This document shows positions 53,954 through 62,526 of a stretch of 64,000 bases of DNA, piece after piece. Below the pieces are notes generated by a model that worked only from the letters and a program-made list of their open reading frames with translations, had not been told where the DNA came from and did no database searches. The translations under genes and the position numbers were made by a program. Origin of the DNA: Candidatus Cloacimonadota bacterium (GTDB lineage: Bacteria; Cloacimonadota; Cloacimonadia; Cloacimonadales; TCS61); the NCBI GenBank assembly GCA_021736135.1, contig JAIPGO010000003.1, positions 27,277-91,276 on the forward strand. Reading direction: 5' to 3'. Each line of letters begins with the position of its first letter. Position 1 is the first letter of the stretch.

Positions 53954-55273
53954 ATGAAGAAAAAAGTCATTATTATGGGCGCAGCAGGAAGAGATTTCCA
54001 TAACTTCAATCTCTATTACAGAGACAACGAAAGTTACAATGTTGTCGCTTTTACAGCCACCCAGATACCAGGAATTGATGATAAAAAATATCCCGCAGCT
54101 CTCGCCGGAAAACTTTACCCCGAGGGAATTCCCATCAAACCGGAAGAAGAACTGCTTGATCTTATCAAAAAACACGATATTGACCAGGTTGTTTTCGCTT
54201 ACAGTGATGTAACCTACCAGCGCGTGATGCACAATGCATCCAAGGTTAATGCTGCCGGTGCAGATTTTATCCTGATGGGTATGAAAACTTCCACAGTTAA
54301 AACCACAAAGCCTCTCATCACAGTCTGTGCCACCCGTACCGGTTGCGGTAAAAGCCAGACTACCCGTGAAGTTGTGCGCGTCCTCAAGGAAATGGGCAAA
54401 ACCGTTGTTTCTATCCGCCACCCTATGCCTTATGGCGACCTTGTTGCTCAGAAAGTACAGCGCTATGCCGAACTTGCTGACCTCAAAAAGCATAAATGCA
54501 CCATCGAAGAAATGGAAGAATATGAACCGCATATCGCTATGGGTTCCATCATCTATGCCGGAGTGGACTACGAGGCAATCGTCCGTGAAGCTGAAAAAGA
54601 AGCCGATATCATCATCTGGGACGGCGGAAATAACGATACTCCCTTCTATACTTCTGAAAAGGAACTCAAAATACTCGTTGCTGATCCCCACCGTGCCGGA
54701 CACGAAATGGAATATTATCCAGGTGAAACTAATCTGCACATTGCAGACATCGTAGTTATCAATAAAATTGACTCTGCTGACCCCGAAGGAATCCAGATAG
54801 TACGTGACAACATTCGGGAACAGAATCCCAATGCCATAGTTGTTGACGCTGCCAGTCCGCTGACAGTTGATCATCCGGAACTCATCAGAGGCAAAAACGT
54901 CCTCGTTGTGGAAGACGGACCAACTCTCACCCATGGTGAAATGACTTATGGTGCCGGAATCGTTGCTGCTGAAAAATTCGGCGCAGAAGACCTCGTTGAC
55001 CCGCGCCCCTGGGCTGTTGGAGAAATCGCCGCCACTTTTGAAAAATATCCCGATATCGGTGTTCTTCTCCCCGCAATGGGTTATGGTGACCAGCAGATCA
55101 AAGACCTGGAAACCACAATCAATAACACAGTTTGCGACCTCGTGGTCATCGGCACACCCATTGACCTCAGACGTATCATTAACATCAAGCATCCCGCAGT
55201 ACAGGTAGGCTACGAACTCCAGGAAATCGGCAAACCAACCCTCAAAGGCTTGATCACCGAATTTCTCAAATAA
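53954..55273 (+). CDS. Cyclic 2,3-diphosphoglycerate synthetase-family P-loop protein
   Basis: 439 aa. Begins with a Rossmann-like stretch KKVIIMGAAGRDFHNFNLYY and VVAFTATQIPGID, and then a P-loop NTPase part: VCATRTGCGKSQTTREVVRV (near residue 126), IIIWDGGNNDTPF and VVINKIDSADPEGI (NKxD-like GTPase motif). Matches bacterial proteins annotated as cyclic 2,3-diphosphoglycerate synthetase; the real bacterial substrate is unsure. ATG preceded by AAGGAGACTTAAAA. Stands alone and ends with a terminator. A 447-aa mirror ORF on the minus strand covers it and is judged a shadow. Confidence 0.9.
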   Translation: MKKKVIIMGAAGRDFHNFNLYYRDNESYNVVAFTATQIPGIDDKKYPAALAGKLYPEGIPIKPEEELLDLIKKHDIDQVVFAYSDVTYQRVMHNASKVNAAGADFILMGMKTSTVKTTKPLITVCATRTGCGKSQTTREVVRVLKEMGKTVVSIRHPMPYGDLVAQKVQRYAELADLKKHKCTIEEMEEYEPHIAMGSIIYAGVDYEAIVREAEKEADIIIWDGGNNDTPFYTSEKELKILVADPHRAGHEMEYYPGETNLHIADIVVINKIDSADPEGIQIVRDNIREQNPNAIVVDAASPLTVDHPELIRGKNVLVVEDGPTLTHGEMTYGAGIVAAEKFGAEDLVDPRPWAVGEIAATFEKYPDIGVLLPAMGYGDQQIKDLETTINNTVCDLVVIGTPIDLRRIINIKHPAVQVGYELQEIGKPTLKGLITEFLK

Positions 55274-55298
55274 TAAAAACGAAGTTAACAATAAAAAT

Positions 55299-55330
55299 TA
55301 AGCCCGGAAGCAAATCCGGGCTTATTCTTA
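55299..55330 (+). terminator. Intrinsic terminator after the cDPGS-family gene
   Basis: TAAGCCCGGA-AGCAAA-TCCGGGCTTA: perfect 10-bp stem, followed by TTCTTAT, 25 bases past the stop codon. Confidence 0.9.
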
Positions 55331-55450
55331 TATTGAGACCACTCTAAGAAGTCATTTCAACCACGGAAGGCGCGGAAAGAAGAGAATTCATTTTCACGCT
55401 GAACGAAGATTAATTTTCGATTTTCAATTGAATGAAATCTTTTCCTCCTC

Positions 55451-55542
55451 TCTTAGTCTCTTAGTCTCTTAGTCTCTTAGTCTCTTAGTCTCTTAGTCTC
55501 TTAGTCTCTCAGTCTCTCAGTCTCTCAGTCTCTCAGTCTCTC
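55451..55542. repeat. 8-bp tandem array overlapping a gene end
   Basis: About seven copies of TTAGTCTC then four of TCAGTCTC. The minus-strand gene at 55525 ends inside it: its last codons (AGA CTG AGA GAC) and TGA stop are repeat sequence. Confidence 0.9.
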
Positions 55543-57126
55543 CCTCACCTGGTCATAGTATCTTTCTCGCTGTTTATGAGGATCAATTCCTTCTTCAATC
55601 TGCCGGTTTCTATATTCATCGGTATATTTTATCCTGGTTCTGATATCATTTACTATGTTAAAAAACAGGTCTGAAGAATTGAACTGTATCTCTATCATCT
55701 CTTCATAGGAGCTAAGCTGCGAGTGCTCGATTAGAGTGACATTCCTCAGTTCATAATTATCCATCTCTAAATCAGGAAATCTCTGCAAGGCTACCGGACC
55801 TGGTTCTGGCAGCGCATATTGAGTTATATCTGAGGGACTGTAACAATCCCAATAATTAGAATTTTCATAATCATACCAATCTGATTTGATAACGTCACAA
55901 CTTCCGGTAGTTTCTATGGCAAAATCATCTATTGTGCTGCTTGTTATAGTGAAATCTGCATCAATACGGCTAAACGTTACCGGGATATCACCATAAGTTT
56001 CCTGTACCCATTTTTCCGAGAACCAGTCATGATAACTCCAAATTTCAGTGTGGTAGTCAGAAAATTCATCCGGCAGATAATATACTGTCACAGAATCGAT
56101 ACCGGTAGTTGAACTATAATCAAGGTTGAGCCAATAATCTTCTGTGTAGTGATTGCCTGGATCAGAAAAGCCAAACAAAGATAAACGGCATTCATGCAGC
56201 ACTTCACCTAACTCGATCTTAGCTGGTGTCATCATTTCTAAACTGGTTAAATCCACGTCATAATGATCCTCTGTTATATCATTTACCCATAGATAGCTGG
56301 CACCTGATTCGCCTGATAAATAAGAGATAAAACATCTGGCTGGAAGAGCTCTAAAACTGAGCGTGTATGATTCTATCAAACCTGTGCCTCCCAATCCACA
56401 ATAACCTGTCCATTTATTTGATATGAGAAAACCATTATGTTCAGGTTCATTAGAAAAGGAAAATTCAACCTGATATTGATTTCCAAAACTATATCTTTTT
56501 TCACTATTAAACGTCCAGTAAGAGCCACGCGGAATATCAAAATAGGTTATCGCCTCAGGCATTGAATAACCATAATACAGGACTGTTACGGAAATCCTGT
56601 CCGGCAGAGCTCCCATACTGGGCGTTTGGGCTAATTCAAATTTCTCATCACCATGAAATAATGCTTCTTTCAATAGATTACCTTCCATATCAGAAACATA
56701 TATAACTCCCAGATTAGAATATGTCTCCACCCAGTTGTCAGTGAATCTTGCCGAAAACAGGAAATTTTTTACTGTCACTCTTATTTCATCTGATTTTGCC
56801 ACATTACCGGAAATATCATACGCTTTACAATAAATTTTGTGGGTTCCATTTAATACAATTTCCGTATTCCAATCAATCACATAAGGTCTATCTGTAATTG
56901 TTGCCAGCGAATCTCCATCCAGATAAAATTCCACTTGGGTGACGTTAACAGAATCCAGCACCGCGGCTGTGATCCTCACCATATGATCTACTATTGCCTC
57001 ACTGGCAGGACTTGTGATTGTTATTTCGGTAAAACTCTCTTCCTGTTCGTTATCACAGGCAAATAAAACAAGGAGCATTAAACATATTAATGCTATGATG
57101 ACTTTAGTGGTTCTTACTCTTTTCAT
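55525..57126 (-). CDS. Lipoprotein with bacterial Ig-like domain
   Basis: 533 aa. Signal peptide with lipobox LLVLFAC (Cys near residue 24), followed by an acidic linker. Residues about 32-120 form an Ig-like domain of the Big type: ITITSPASEAIVDHMVRITA, VTQVEFYLDGDSLATITDRP, YCKAYDISGNVAKSDEIRVTV. The rest (about 125-500) is beta-rich and aromatic, without a recognised family. Envelope-anchored surface or periplasmic protein. Ribosome binding site AGGAGGATGT. The C-terminal RERLRD and stop are encoded by an 8-bp intergenic-type array, so the original end may have been altered. Confidence 0.88.
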   Translation of the reverse strand: MKRVRTTKVIIALICLMLLVLFACDNEQEESFTEITITSPASEAIVDHMVRITAAVLDSVNVTQVEFYLDGDSLATITDRPYVIDWNTEIVLNGTHKIYCKAYDISGNVAKSDEIRVTVKNFLFSARFTDNWVETYSNLGVIYVSDMEGNLLKEALFHGDEKFELAQTPSMGALPDRISVTVLYYGYSMPEAITYFDIPRGSYWTFNSEKRYSFGNQYQVEFSFSNEPEHNGFLISNKWTGYCGLGGTGLIESYTLSFRALPARCFISYLSGESGASYLWVNDITEDHYDVDLTSLEMMTPAKIELGEVLHECRLSLFGFSDPGNHYTEDYWLNLDYSSTTGIDSVTVYYLPDEFSDYHTEIWSYHDWFSEKWVQETYGDIPVTFSRIDADFTITSSTIDDFAIETTGSCDVIKSDWYDYENSNYWDCYSPSDITQYALPEPGPVALQRFPDLEMDNYELRNVTLIEHSQLSSYEEMIEIQFNSSDLFFNIVNDIRTRIKYTDEYRNRQIEEGIDPHKQRERYYDQVRERLRD

Positions 57127-57738
57127 ACATCCTCCTGTTAAGTAATAAAAGATAAAAAATCAGCGGCATTACAATGTTCTTATTTCTTCTCCCATAGTAA
57201 TCTAATATCTTTATGTATAATTATCATTGTTGATACAATTTCTTTTATTCAAATTAATAACATAATTGTCAACATTTTTCTTCCTTAACTCCAATGATCA
57301 TATAACAGTATGAATCTATCGATTACTTTTATCTGCCATGATATTTTTTATTAATAATTATCGCAGGATCCAACCCTCTCACCCGCCAGCTTGCTCCGAT
57401 GTAGATTAATCTTTCCAGATTAATATTATTAATTGTCAAACTGGAAAGTTTGACTTACACTTTAAATAAATCCATGTAAATAAGATAAATCCTCTTCACT
57501 CAACGCCTGCCTTGCTCCGATGTAGATTAATCTTTCCAGATTAATATTATTAAATGTCAAACTGGAAAGTTTGACCTACACTTTAAATAAATCCTTGTAA
57601 ATTAGATAAACCCAGTCACTCAACGCCTGCCTTGCTCCGATGTAGATTAATCTTTCCAGATTAATATTATTAAATGTCAAACTGGAAAGTTTGACCTACA
57701 CTTTAAATAAATCCATACTATTCCAATAAGTTTTTTCT
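57127..57738. other. Intergenic region with three 120-bp repeats
   Basis: The left 250 bases are AT-rich and should hold the promoter of the lipoprotein gene; no clear boxes were picked out. The right part is the repeat block at 57391-57718. Confidence 0.65.
57391..57718. repeat. Three direct 120-bp repeats with internal hairpin
   Basis: Units start TTGCTCCGATGTAG at 57391, 57512 and 57632 (periods 121 and 120). Each holds an imperfect hairpin: GTAGATTAATCTTTCCAG pairs with CTGGAAAGTTTGACCTAC at 15 of 18 positions around an AT-rich loop. An alternative smaller hairpin, GTCAAAC-TGGAAA-GTTTGAC, overlaps it. Copies 2 and 3 are nearly identical; copy 1 is slightly diverged. Confidence 0.9.
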
Positions 57739-59112
57739 TTAAAAACCGGTATTAAAAGTAGCTGCTTTTACTTTTTGAAGATAGAAAACAGCCTGGTTGT
57801 TTTGAGTTTTCAGAGGGATAGATGAGGATGACAAGCCCTCTGCGTAACTTGCGACAAGATTGGCTGTAATGTTATCGAGGATGTTTACTTCGCCGTTTTG
57901 CAGAGTGATGCAGAAGCGACCGTTTTCATCCGGCTGAATACTGGTAGTAAAATAATTAAAACAGGCTGAATCAGAAGCTGTGATTTCGTAATAATGTACA
58001 CTTTCACGGATAGTCATAATGGGAGATTGATGAAGCAAAACAAACTTTTCGGCTGGAAGGGCAGTTTCGATGGCACTGAAAGAAGCGCTTTGCAGAAATG
58101 CCGTCCAGGCAGGCTGAGGAGGTAAATCGCCGGCATAAATAGTGCCGAATATCCCGGTATCATTACTGTAAAAACGGTATAATGTCAGATATTCTTCAGC
58201 ATTCATTGCAGAAAGCAGGAATGTGTTATATAAACCGGCAACGGGATAGGTGATGCTGGCATCCTGGGCATGGAAGAAGTTTACATCCTGTAGATCAGTT
58301 GGCTCTATAAAGCCTTCTTTGCCTAAGAACGCAGCAATATCTAAAAGCACATTTGCCGATTTACCACCGCGACCGCCAGTGGCAACGGCAAAGCCTTCCT
58401 GCAAAAAGGGATGCGTATATAAGAGAATATCCTGCAAAGCATAATTGATCATAATGTGACTTATTTCGTGAAAATGACAGGGAAACGAGGAAATTACGGC
58501 ATCTTCAGCTAAAATCCCCATTCCCCGGCATTGGTAACCGGTAATGCGGGCAATTTCATCCGGAGACTCGCAGCGGTAATAGCGTATTTTCTGGTTTTGC
58601 AATAAGGTAAGCCGCTGAGGTGAGATTTTCAGTAATTCCGCCAGATGAGCACAATAGGCATCGAGAATAACGAGTTGCTCCGGTTGATATTTACTGTTAT
58701 CCTGCACCCGGTATTCGATGAATTTTCCCTGATATTGTGTCCAGTCCTGAGTCTGTAATTGATAGGGACTGATCAGCATACCGTCCTGGAGTGCAAAATG
58801 CACAGGACGTTTGATTCCAGGATGCTGCAGAGTGATGAGAGTAGCTTTCCCGGTTTCAGTTTCAGATATAGATAGTGCTGTCCTTGCCCGGGAAATCACA
58901 TTTCTTTCAGCTTGAGTAAAACCATACCCTATAAGGGATTTATCAGGAAATGCCACATAACAAGTTTCCAGGCGGTTACAATAATTCCGGTAAGCGGGAT
59001 CAATGATGGAAGCTAAGCTGTCAGGTTTATCAACAGCCCATTCAATAACCTGATTAGAGTTTACATCTGCCAGACAGCAAAGAAGCACAATTAATATTAT
59101 GATTTTATTCAT
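57739..59112 (-). CDS. Secreted putative zinc metallopeptidase (HExxH)
   Basis: 457 aa from the ATG at 59112; the ORF-track start is a TTG five codons earlier. The ATG places a clean signal peptide (MNKIIILIVLLCCLADVNS) at the N-terminus. The centre has CHFHEISHIMINYAL (HExxH, near residue 213) and, 20 residues on, HPFLQEGFAVATGG. The Glu there fits the third zinc ligand of gluzincin-type peptidases (HExxH-x20-E). The C-terminal 130 residues are beta-rich. No named peptidase family recognised. Follows the small lipoprotein gene by 25 bases, so they are probably an operon. Confidence 0.8.
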   Translation of the reverse strand: MNKIIILIVLLCCLADVNSNQVIEWAVDKPDSLASIIDPAYRNYCNRLETCYVAFPDKSLIGYGFTQAERNVISRARTALSISETETGKATLITLQHPGIKRPVHFALQDGMLISPYQLQTQDWTQYQGKFIEYRVQDNSKYQPEQLVILDAYCAHLAELLKISPQRLTLLQNQKIRYYRCESPDEIARITGYQCRGMGILAEDAVISSFPCHFHEISHIMINYALQDILLYTHPFLQEGFAVATGGRGGKSANVLLDIAAFLGKEGFIEPTDLQDVNFFHAQDASITYPVAGLYNTFLLSAMNAEEYLTLYRFYSNDTGIFGTIYAGDLPPQPAWTAFLQSASFSAIETALPAEKFVLLHQSPIMTIRESVHYYEITASDSACFNYFTTSIQPDENGRFCITLQNGEVNILDNITANLVASYAEGLSSSSIPLKTQNNQAVFYLQKVKAATFNTGF

Positions 59113-59137
59113 AAATTTAAGGGACAAGTGGAACTAA

Positions 59138-59722
59138 CTAATCAGTGCTGAATTCATTCTCAGATTTGTGCCAATTGTTGCGCAGCATAAGTTTTGCAAC
59201 TGCCAATCCACCCTGTCGATCGTGTGGTTCAACTTCCTGGAATTCAGCCCAATGGGAGTTTGTAAGTCCTCCATTAGCTAAATTACCATCTTTATCACAC
59301 AGAAAATAATGAACCCCACCCACTTTGTTTTCCGCTGAACTACAGAGAATTTCCACCATAAGGGCATAGTCAGTCTGGATATTTTCTTCTTTCATCTGCT
59401 CAGAAAAATTAATTGCACTTTGCTGAGCCATCTTTGCCTGATTACGTCCCCATTTCACAGGTATATCAATAACTCCGGTTCCCAGCACAGGTGCAGCCAG
59501 ATCTTCCTTTTTCAGGAAATCAATTAATTCGGCAGCAAGCTCATCATCAGATACGCGTTCTGGTCCTAAAACTACGCTTACAGGATATACAGTTACAGAG
59601 AAAGCTTCCTCCCGGGAGTCAAATTTCTGTTGTGCTTCTTTTGAAAGATATGACCAGCATCCGGATAGGAATAACAACGCAAAACACAATGAAAGAAATA
59701 CTGCTTTTCTTAAAATATTCAT
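59138..59722 (-). CDS. Small lipoprotein, GNA1162/DUF799-like
   Basis: 194 aa. Signal with lipobox LLFLSGC (Cys at 22). The mature part includes SVTVYPVSVVLGPERVSDDE, IQTDYALMVEILCSSAENKV, VHYFLCDKDGNLANGGLTNS and GGLAVAKLMLRNNW. The overall pattern is reminiscent of small lipoproteins linked to secreted-protein or assembly systems; the family match is tentative. ATG preceded by GGGAGGGTTTT. Upstream partner of the HExxH protein gene. Confidence 0.7.
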   Translation of the reverse strand: MNILRKAVFLSLCFALLFLSGCWSYLSKEAQQKFDSREEAFSVTVYPVSVVLGPERVSDDELAAELIDFLKKEDLAAPVLGTGVIDIPVKWGRNQAKMAQQSAINFSEQMKEENIQTDYALMVEILCSSAENKVGGVHYFLCDKDGNLANGGLTNSHWAEFQEVEPHDRQGGLAVAKLMLRNNWHKSENEFSTD

Positions 59723-60083
59723 AAAACCCTCCCTGGATAATCTAAAACAAACCCAATAAGATGTTTTCTTATATTTTTTGTCAAACTATATATATGACCT
59801 GGCATACACCTCAAATGTTAATATCTTGATTGTTGTCGAGTTTCATTTCCCAGGATGTTATATATTTGTATAGCGTAAAGTTGGCGCGGGACTTTGAGAG
59901 TGCCTGATTAGATGGTGCAAGCCCACAGATAGATGTCGGGATCATTCCTCAGGCTACGCTTTGGCGAACGTCCCCTTATCATTCCAGGTAGAAATGGATT
60001 GTGTTTGACAATATTTCAGAAAAGTGTGAAATACACTTGGAGCTATGAAACATTGCTTCACTATAATTTTTGAGGATATTTTG
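59723..60083. other. Intergenic region with third copy of dispersed repeat core
   Basis: Divergent promoters for the lipoprotein (minus) and DUF488 (plus) genes should be here. 59943-59981 (CATTCCTCAGGCTACGCT then TTGGCGAACGTCC) is a diverged copy of the core of the repeats flanking the STAND gene. Nothing else clear. Confidence 0.6.
59943..59981 (+). repeat. Core copy of the dispersed ~118-bp repeat
   Basis: Matches 28246-28284 at roughly four of five positions (CATTCCyCArGCTACGCTyT, then GGyGAACGTCC). Same orientation as the 28-kb copy. Confidence 0.7.
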
Positions 60084-60728
60084 ATGCAGAATAAAATGAT
60101 TTATACGATAGGGCACTCTAATCATCCGGTTGAGTTATTTATAAACATGTTGAAAGATAGGGGCATTAACCTTATAATCGATATCAGGAGCATGCCTTAT
60201 AGCCGATATGCCGGGGATTATAACAAGACTCCTTTAAAAGCAATTCTGGAACTTGATGATATTGATTATATATTTATGGGAGACCTGTTGGGAGGAAGAT
60301 ATACTGACCCTTCATTGCTGTTTTATGACGGGAAAGTTGACTTTGGCAAAGTATCCCAAACAGACAGTTTTAAAAAAGGTATAAACAGGATAATAGATTT
60401 TGTGCAAAAAAGACATACTGTTGCGTTAATGTGTTCGGAAAAGAATCCGCTGGAATGTCACCGTTTTGCGATGATAGCGCCGACATTAATGGAAAAAGGA
60501 TATGAAGTTCTCCACATTTTGCCTGAAATGCTCATTGGGCATAAAACGCTGGAGGATAAACTATTCGAATATTACCGGACCATCGGTAATATATCATTGG
60601 ATATAGAAAAGATTTCAGGAATTGATGAAGTACAAAGTAATTTCCTCAATCTGGAAACGAAAGCTGATATGTATCTGGCATTAAACAAATTAATAGGTTA
60701 CGACACTTTAGCCAAAGAGAGAAAGTGA
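60084..60728 (+). CDS. DUF488 family protein
   Basis: 214 aa from the ATG at 60084, chosen because GAGG lies eight bases upstream; the ORF-track start 13 codons earlier adds a non-conserved tail. Hallmarks: MIYTIGHSNHPVELFINMLK, LIIDIRSMPYSRY and MCSEKNPLECHRFAMI, the family CxExxPxxCHR motif. The biochemical role of DUF488 is unknown; the Cys/His motif suggests metal binding or a thiol-based activity. Monocistronic. Confidence 0.92.
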   Translation: MQNKMIYTIGHSNHPVELFINMLKDRGINLIIDIRSMPYSRYAGDYNKTPLKAILELDDIDYIFMGDLLGGRYTDPSLLFYDGKVDFGKVSQTDSFKKGINRIIDFVQKRHTVALMCSEKNPLECHRFAMIAPTLMEKGYEVLHILPEMLIGHKTLEDKLFEYYRTIGNISLDIEKISGIDEVQSNFLNLETKADMYLALNKLIGYDTLAKERK

Positions 60729-60785
60729 TTTTAATGGTCATTTAACATTAATATTCTTATATTTTTGGGCTAAATATTAAGCAAA

Positions 60786-60882
60786 ACCTTGCGTATGATC
60801 GCAGACCTTCGCAATGGTTGACTATGTGAATTCCGAGTTTTCTGAGACGACCATTGCGGAGGTCTGCGACCATTCGCAAGGT
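60786..60882. repeat. 97-bp imperfect inverted repeat, 34-bp arms
   Basis: ACCTTGCGTATGATCGCAGA at the left end; arms 60786-60819 and 60849-60882 pair at 30 of 34 positions, with a 29-base loop. Foldback or MITE-like, with no ORF inside. Confidence 0.85.
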
Positions 60883-61079
60883 CTCACCCGCAAATCAGTT
60901 TCATTTCTTCTTTTCGCGTTTTACGCACCTTTCGCGGTTGATAATCTATTCTTTTTGGTTTCGGTTTATCTGAGTCAGGTCATAGCAGCATTTCAGCAAA
61001 ATGGTTTCTATAATTTTTCAGGTGTGCACTTCACTTGCGAAATATACTAACGAGTTATGTCTGGTGAGATACGTTTTAT

Positions 61080-61107
61080 TTGCAGAAGATGGTATTAACG
61101 TTATAAT
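61080..61107 (+). promoter_or_regulatory. Sigma-70 promoter of the DOMON cluster
   Basis: TTGCAG (61080-61085), 16-base spacer, TATAAT (61102-61107), 36 bases before the first ATG. ATTAACGTTATAATG... and TATTAACT flank the -10. Confidence 0.65.
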
Positions 61108-61143
61108 GTCTATTAACTAAATAAACGGTGAAGGGGATTTTGC

Positions 61144-61377
61144 ATGAAAAAACAAAAGGTTCTCAAGGTTCTGAATGTTTTTCTAATTTTAGCTTTTTTG
61201 ACAACGGTGTCAGCTTTGATCTTTTACAAATTTATTCCTTCCGGAATACAGGGCAGTGAGTTTTTGTATGAGATGCACGAATTAGCCGGAATGATTTTCG
61301 CTATCCTGGGCATAACGCATTTCATCCTGAATTTCAACTGGGTACGATCAATGTATTTTAAAAAGAAGAAAAAGTAG
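61144..61377 (+). CDS. Small two-helix membrane protein, DUF4405-like
   Basis: 77 aa. Two membrane helices (VLNVFLILAFLTTVSALIFY and LAGMIFAILGITHFILNF) with His residues in MHELAG and ITHF placed like the haem ligands of small b-type cytochrome domains, ending in a basic KKKKK tail. This matches the short DUF4405-type pattern. First gene of the four-gene cluster; possible haem-containing inner-membrane electron carrier (inference). Confidence 0.7.
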   Translation: MKKQKVLKVLNVFLILAFLTTVSALIFYKFIPSGIQGSEFLYEMHELAGMIFAILGITHFILNFNWVRSMYFKKKKK

Positions 61378-61409
61378 AAACTAAAATTTTCAAGATAAAA
61401 GGAGAAATT

Positions 61410-61745
61410 ATGAAGTACTTATTAATTCTCGTATTACTCGCTGGAAGCTCTTTGTTATTAGCGCATCCGGCTTCGGAAGTTACTCTGGCATTCGACCAGG
61501 AAACATCAATCCTGACGGTGAATTTCGCACACAATGTTAACGACGTAGATAAACACTTTATCTTCGAAATCCTGGTTTATCTGAATGGTGAACAGATCAT
61601 TGAGCAATTACTCCAGAAGCAGGATAATACAGAAACAGGCACAGTGATCTATAAAATAGTGGAAGCAAAAAAGGGTGATAAGATCAAAGTTCGTACAAAC
61701 TGCAATAAAACAGGAAAGAAAGCTGCTGAAATTGTGATCGAATAA
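61410..61745 (+). CDS. Small exported Ig-like protein
   Basis: 111 aa. Signal peptide MKYLLILVLLAGSSLLLAHP. The mature part is a compact beta protein: SEVTLAFDQETSILTVNFAH, DKHFIFEILVYLNGEQI, KKGDKIKVRTNCNKTGKKAAEI. The spacing of H...KHF.xEI.VYLNG is reminiscent of superoxide-reductase-like Ig folds, but no complete metal site is visible. Ribosome binding site AAGGAGAAATT. Ten bases before the barrel gene. Confidence 0.75.
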   Translation: MKYLLILVLLAGSSLLLAHPASEVTLAFDQETSILTVNFAHNVNDVDKHFIFEILVYLNGEQIIEQLLQKQDNTETGTVIYKIVEAKKGDKIKVRTNCNKTGKKAAEIVIE

Positions 61746-61755
61746 AGGAGAGAAG

Positions 61756-62517
61756 ATGCGATTTAAATTGATCATTGTTCTCTTATTTATCACATCCACT
61801 CTCATTGCTTATGATTTTAGTATGATCAATCTGATCAATCCCTCCGGCTTGAAAGCTAAGCAGGGTGAATTGATGATCCGGCATCGGTTTTATGGTGATA
61901 TCACTGATGAGCCGCTCAATAATTTCCTGGGAATGGATGCAGGGGCTAATATAAACCTGAGTGCCCGTTACCAGTTTTACCGTAAAGCAGAAGTGCTGCT
62001 ATCTTATTCCAGACGCCAAAGCGAAAAAACCTGCGGACTGGCATATCGTCTTGATATTGATGATGTTCCGGTTTATGGGCAGCTGGGAGTGAATTATTTT
62101 TCTTATGAAGAGCTTAGCCAGTCTGAAACGACCAGACACAATTTCTTTTACTATCTTTCGCTGCAGAATGAGGAACTCTTCGACCGGATCGTAGCAACGC
62201 TTAATGCTGCTTATGACGGTTATAACGAAAGATTTGTGCCCGGATTCGGGTTCAGTGTAAAGCTCATTGATAGCGTGAGTCTGCTGGGAGAATACTATCC
62301 CGTATTAGACCGCAATTCTGCCGGCAAGGAACTGACTCAATATATCGGAGAAGAAGATGCATTTGCCATTGGCTTGAAATTTGACACTTACGGTCATCAA
62401 TTCACTTTTCTGCTCTCCAATACTGATGATGTAGGGCTCAGGAGAGTAAGTCTGGGTGCTGATAAAGATTCATATTTAAAACTGGGTTTCAATATTCAGC
62501 GACGTATGGAATATTAG
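61756..62517 (+). CDS. DUF5777-like outer-membrane beta-barrel protein
   Basis: 253 aa. Signal peptide (MRFKLIIVLLFITSTLIAYD), then strands typical of this family: KAKQGELMIRHRFYGDITDE, DAGANINLSARYQFYRKAEV, VLLSYSRRQSEKTCGLAYRL and a late GHQFTFLLSNTDD, a conserved feature of DUF5777. Ends with aromatic residues (RRMEY). Probably an outer-membrane barrel working with the surrounding periplasmic proteins. AAAGGAGAGAAG precedes the ATG. Confidence 0.85.
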   Translation: MRFKLIIVLLFITSTLIAYDFSMINLINPSGLKAKQGELMIRHRFYGDITDEPLNNFLGMDAGANINLSARYQFYRKAEVLLSYSRRQSEKTCGLAYRLDIDDVPVYGQLGVNYFSYEELSQSETTRHNFFYYLSLQNEELFDRIVATLNAAYDGYNERFVPGFGFSVKLIDSVSLLGEYYPVLDRNSAGKELTQYIGEEDAFAIGLKFDTYGHQFTFLLSNTDDVGLRRVSLGADKDSYLKLGFNIQRRMEY

Positions 62518-62526
62518 GAGGATTAA

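Larger units (their letters stand above)
60729..61143. other. Intergenic region with hairpin and promoter
   Basis: Contains a 97-bp imperfect palindrome (60786-60882), a CGCGGTTGATAATC / GGTTTCGGTTTATC module shared with the end of the 3.9-kb repeat block, and the promoter at 61080-61107. The 78-aa ORF at 60814 is not credible. Confidence 0.65.

Noticed and set aside
53948-55291. 447-aa minus-strand ORF as a gene
   Set aside because: It lies fully antisense to a gene with clear P-loop and family motifs, has no ribosome binding site and reads as low-complexity Phe/Asp/Ser-rich sequence.
57391-57718. CRISPR-like spaced repeats
   Set aside because: Only three copies; the stretches between the conserved cores are themselves similar.
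60814-61050. 78-aa plus ORF
   Set aside because: Starts in the loop of a palindrome and continues through dispersed repeat modules; no ribosome binding site.
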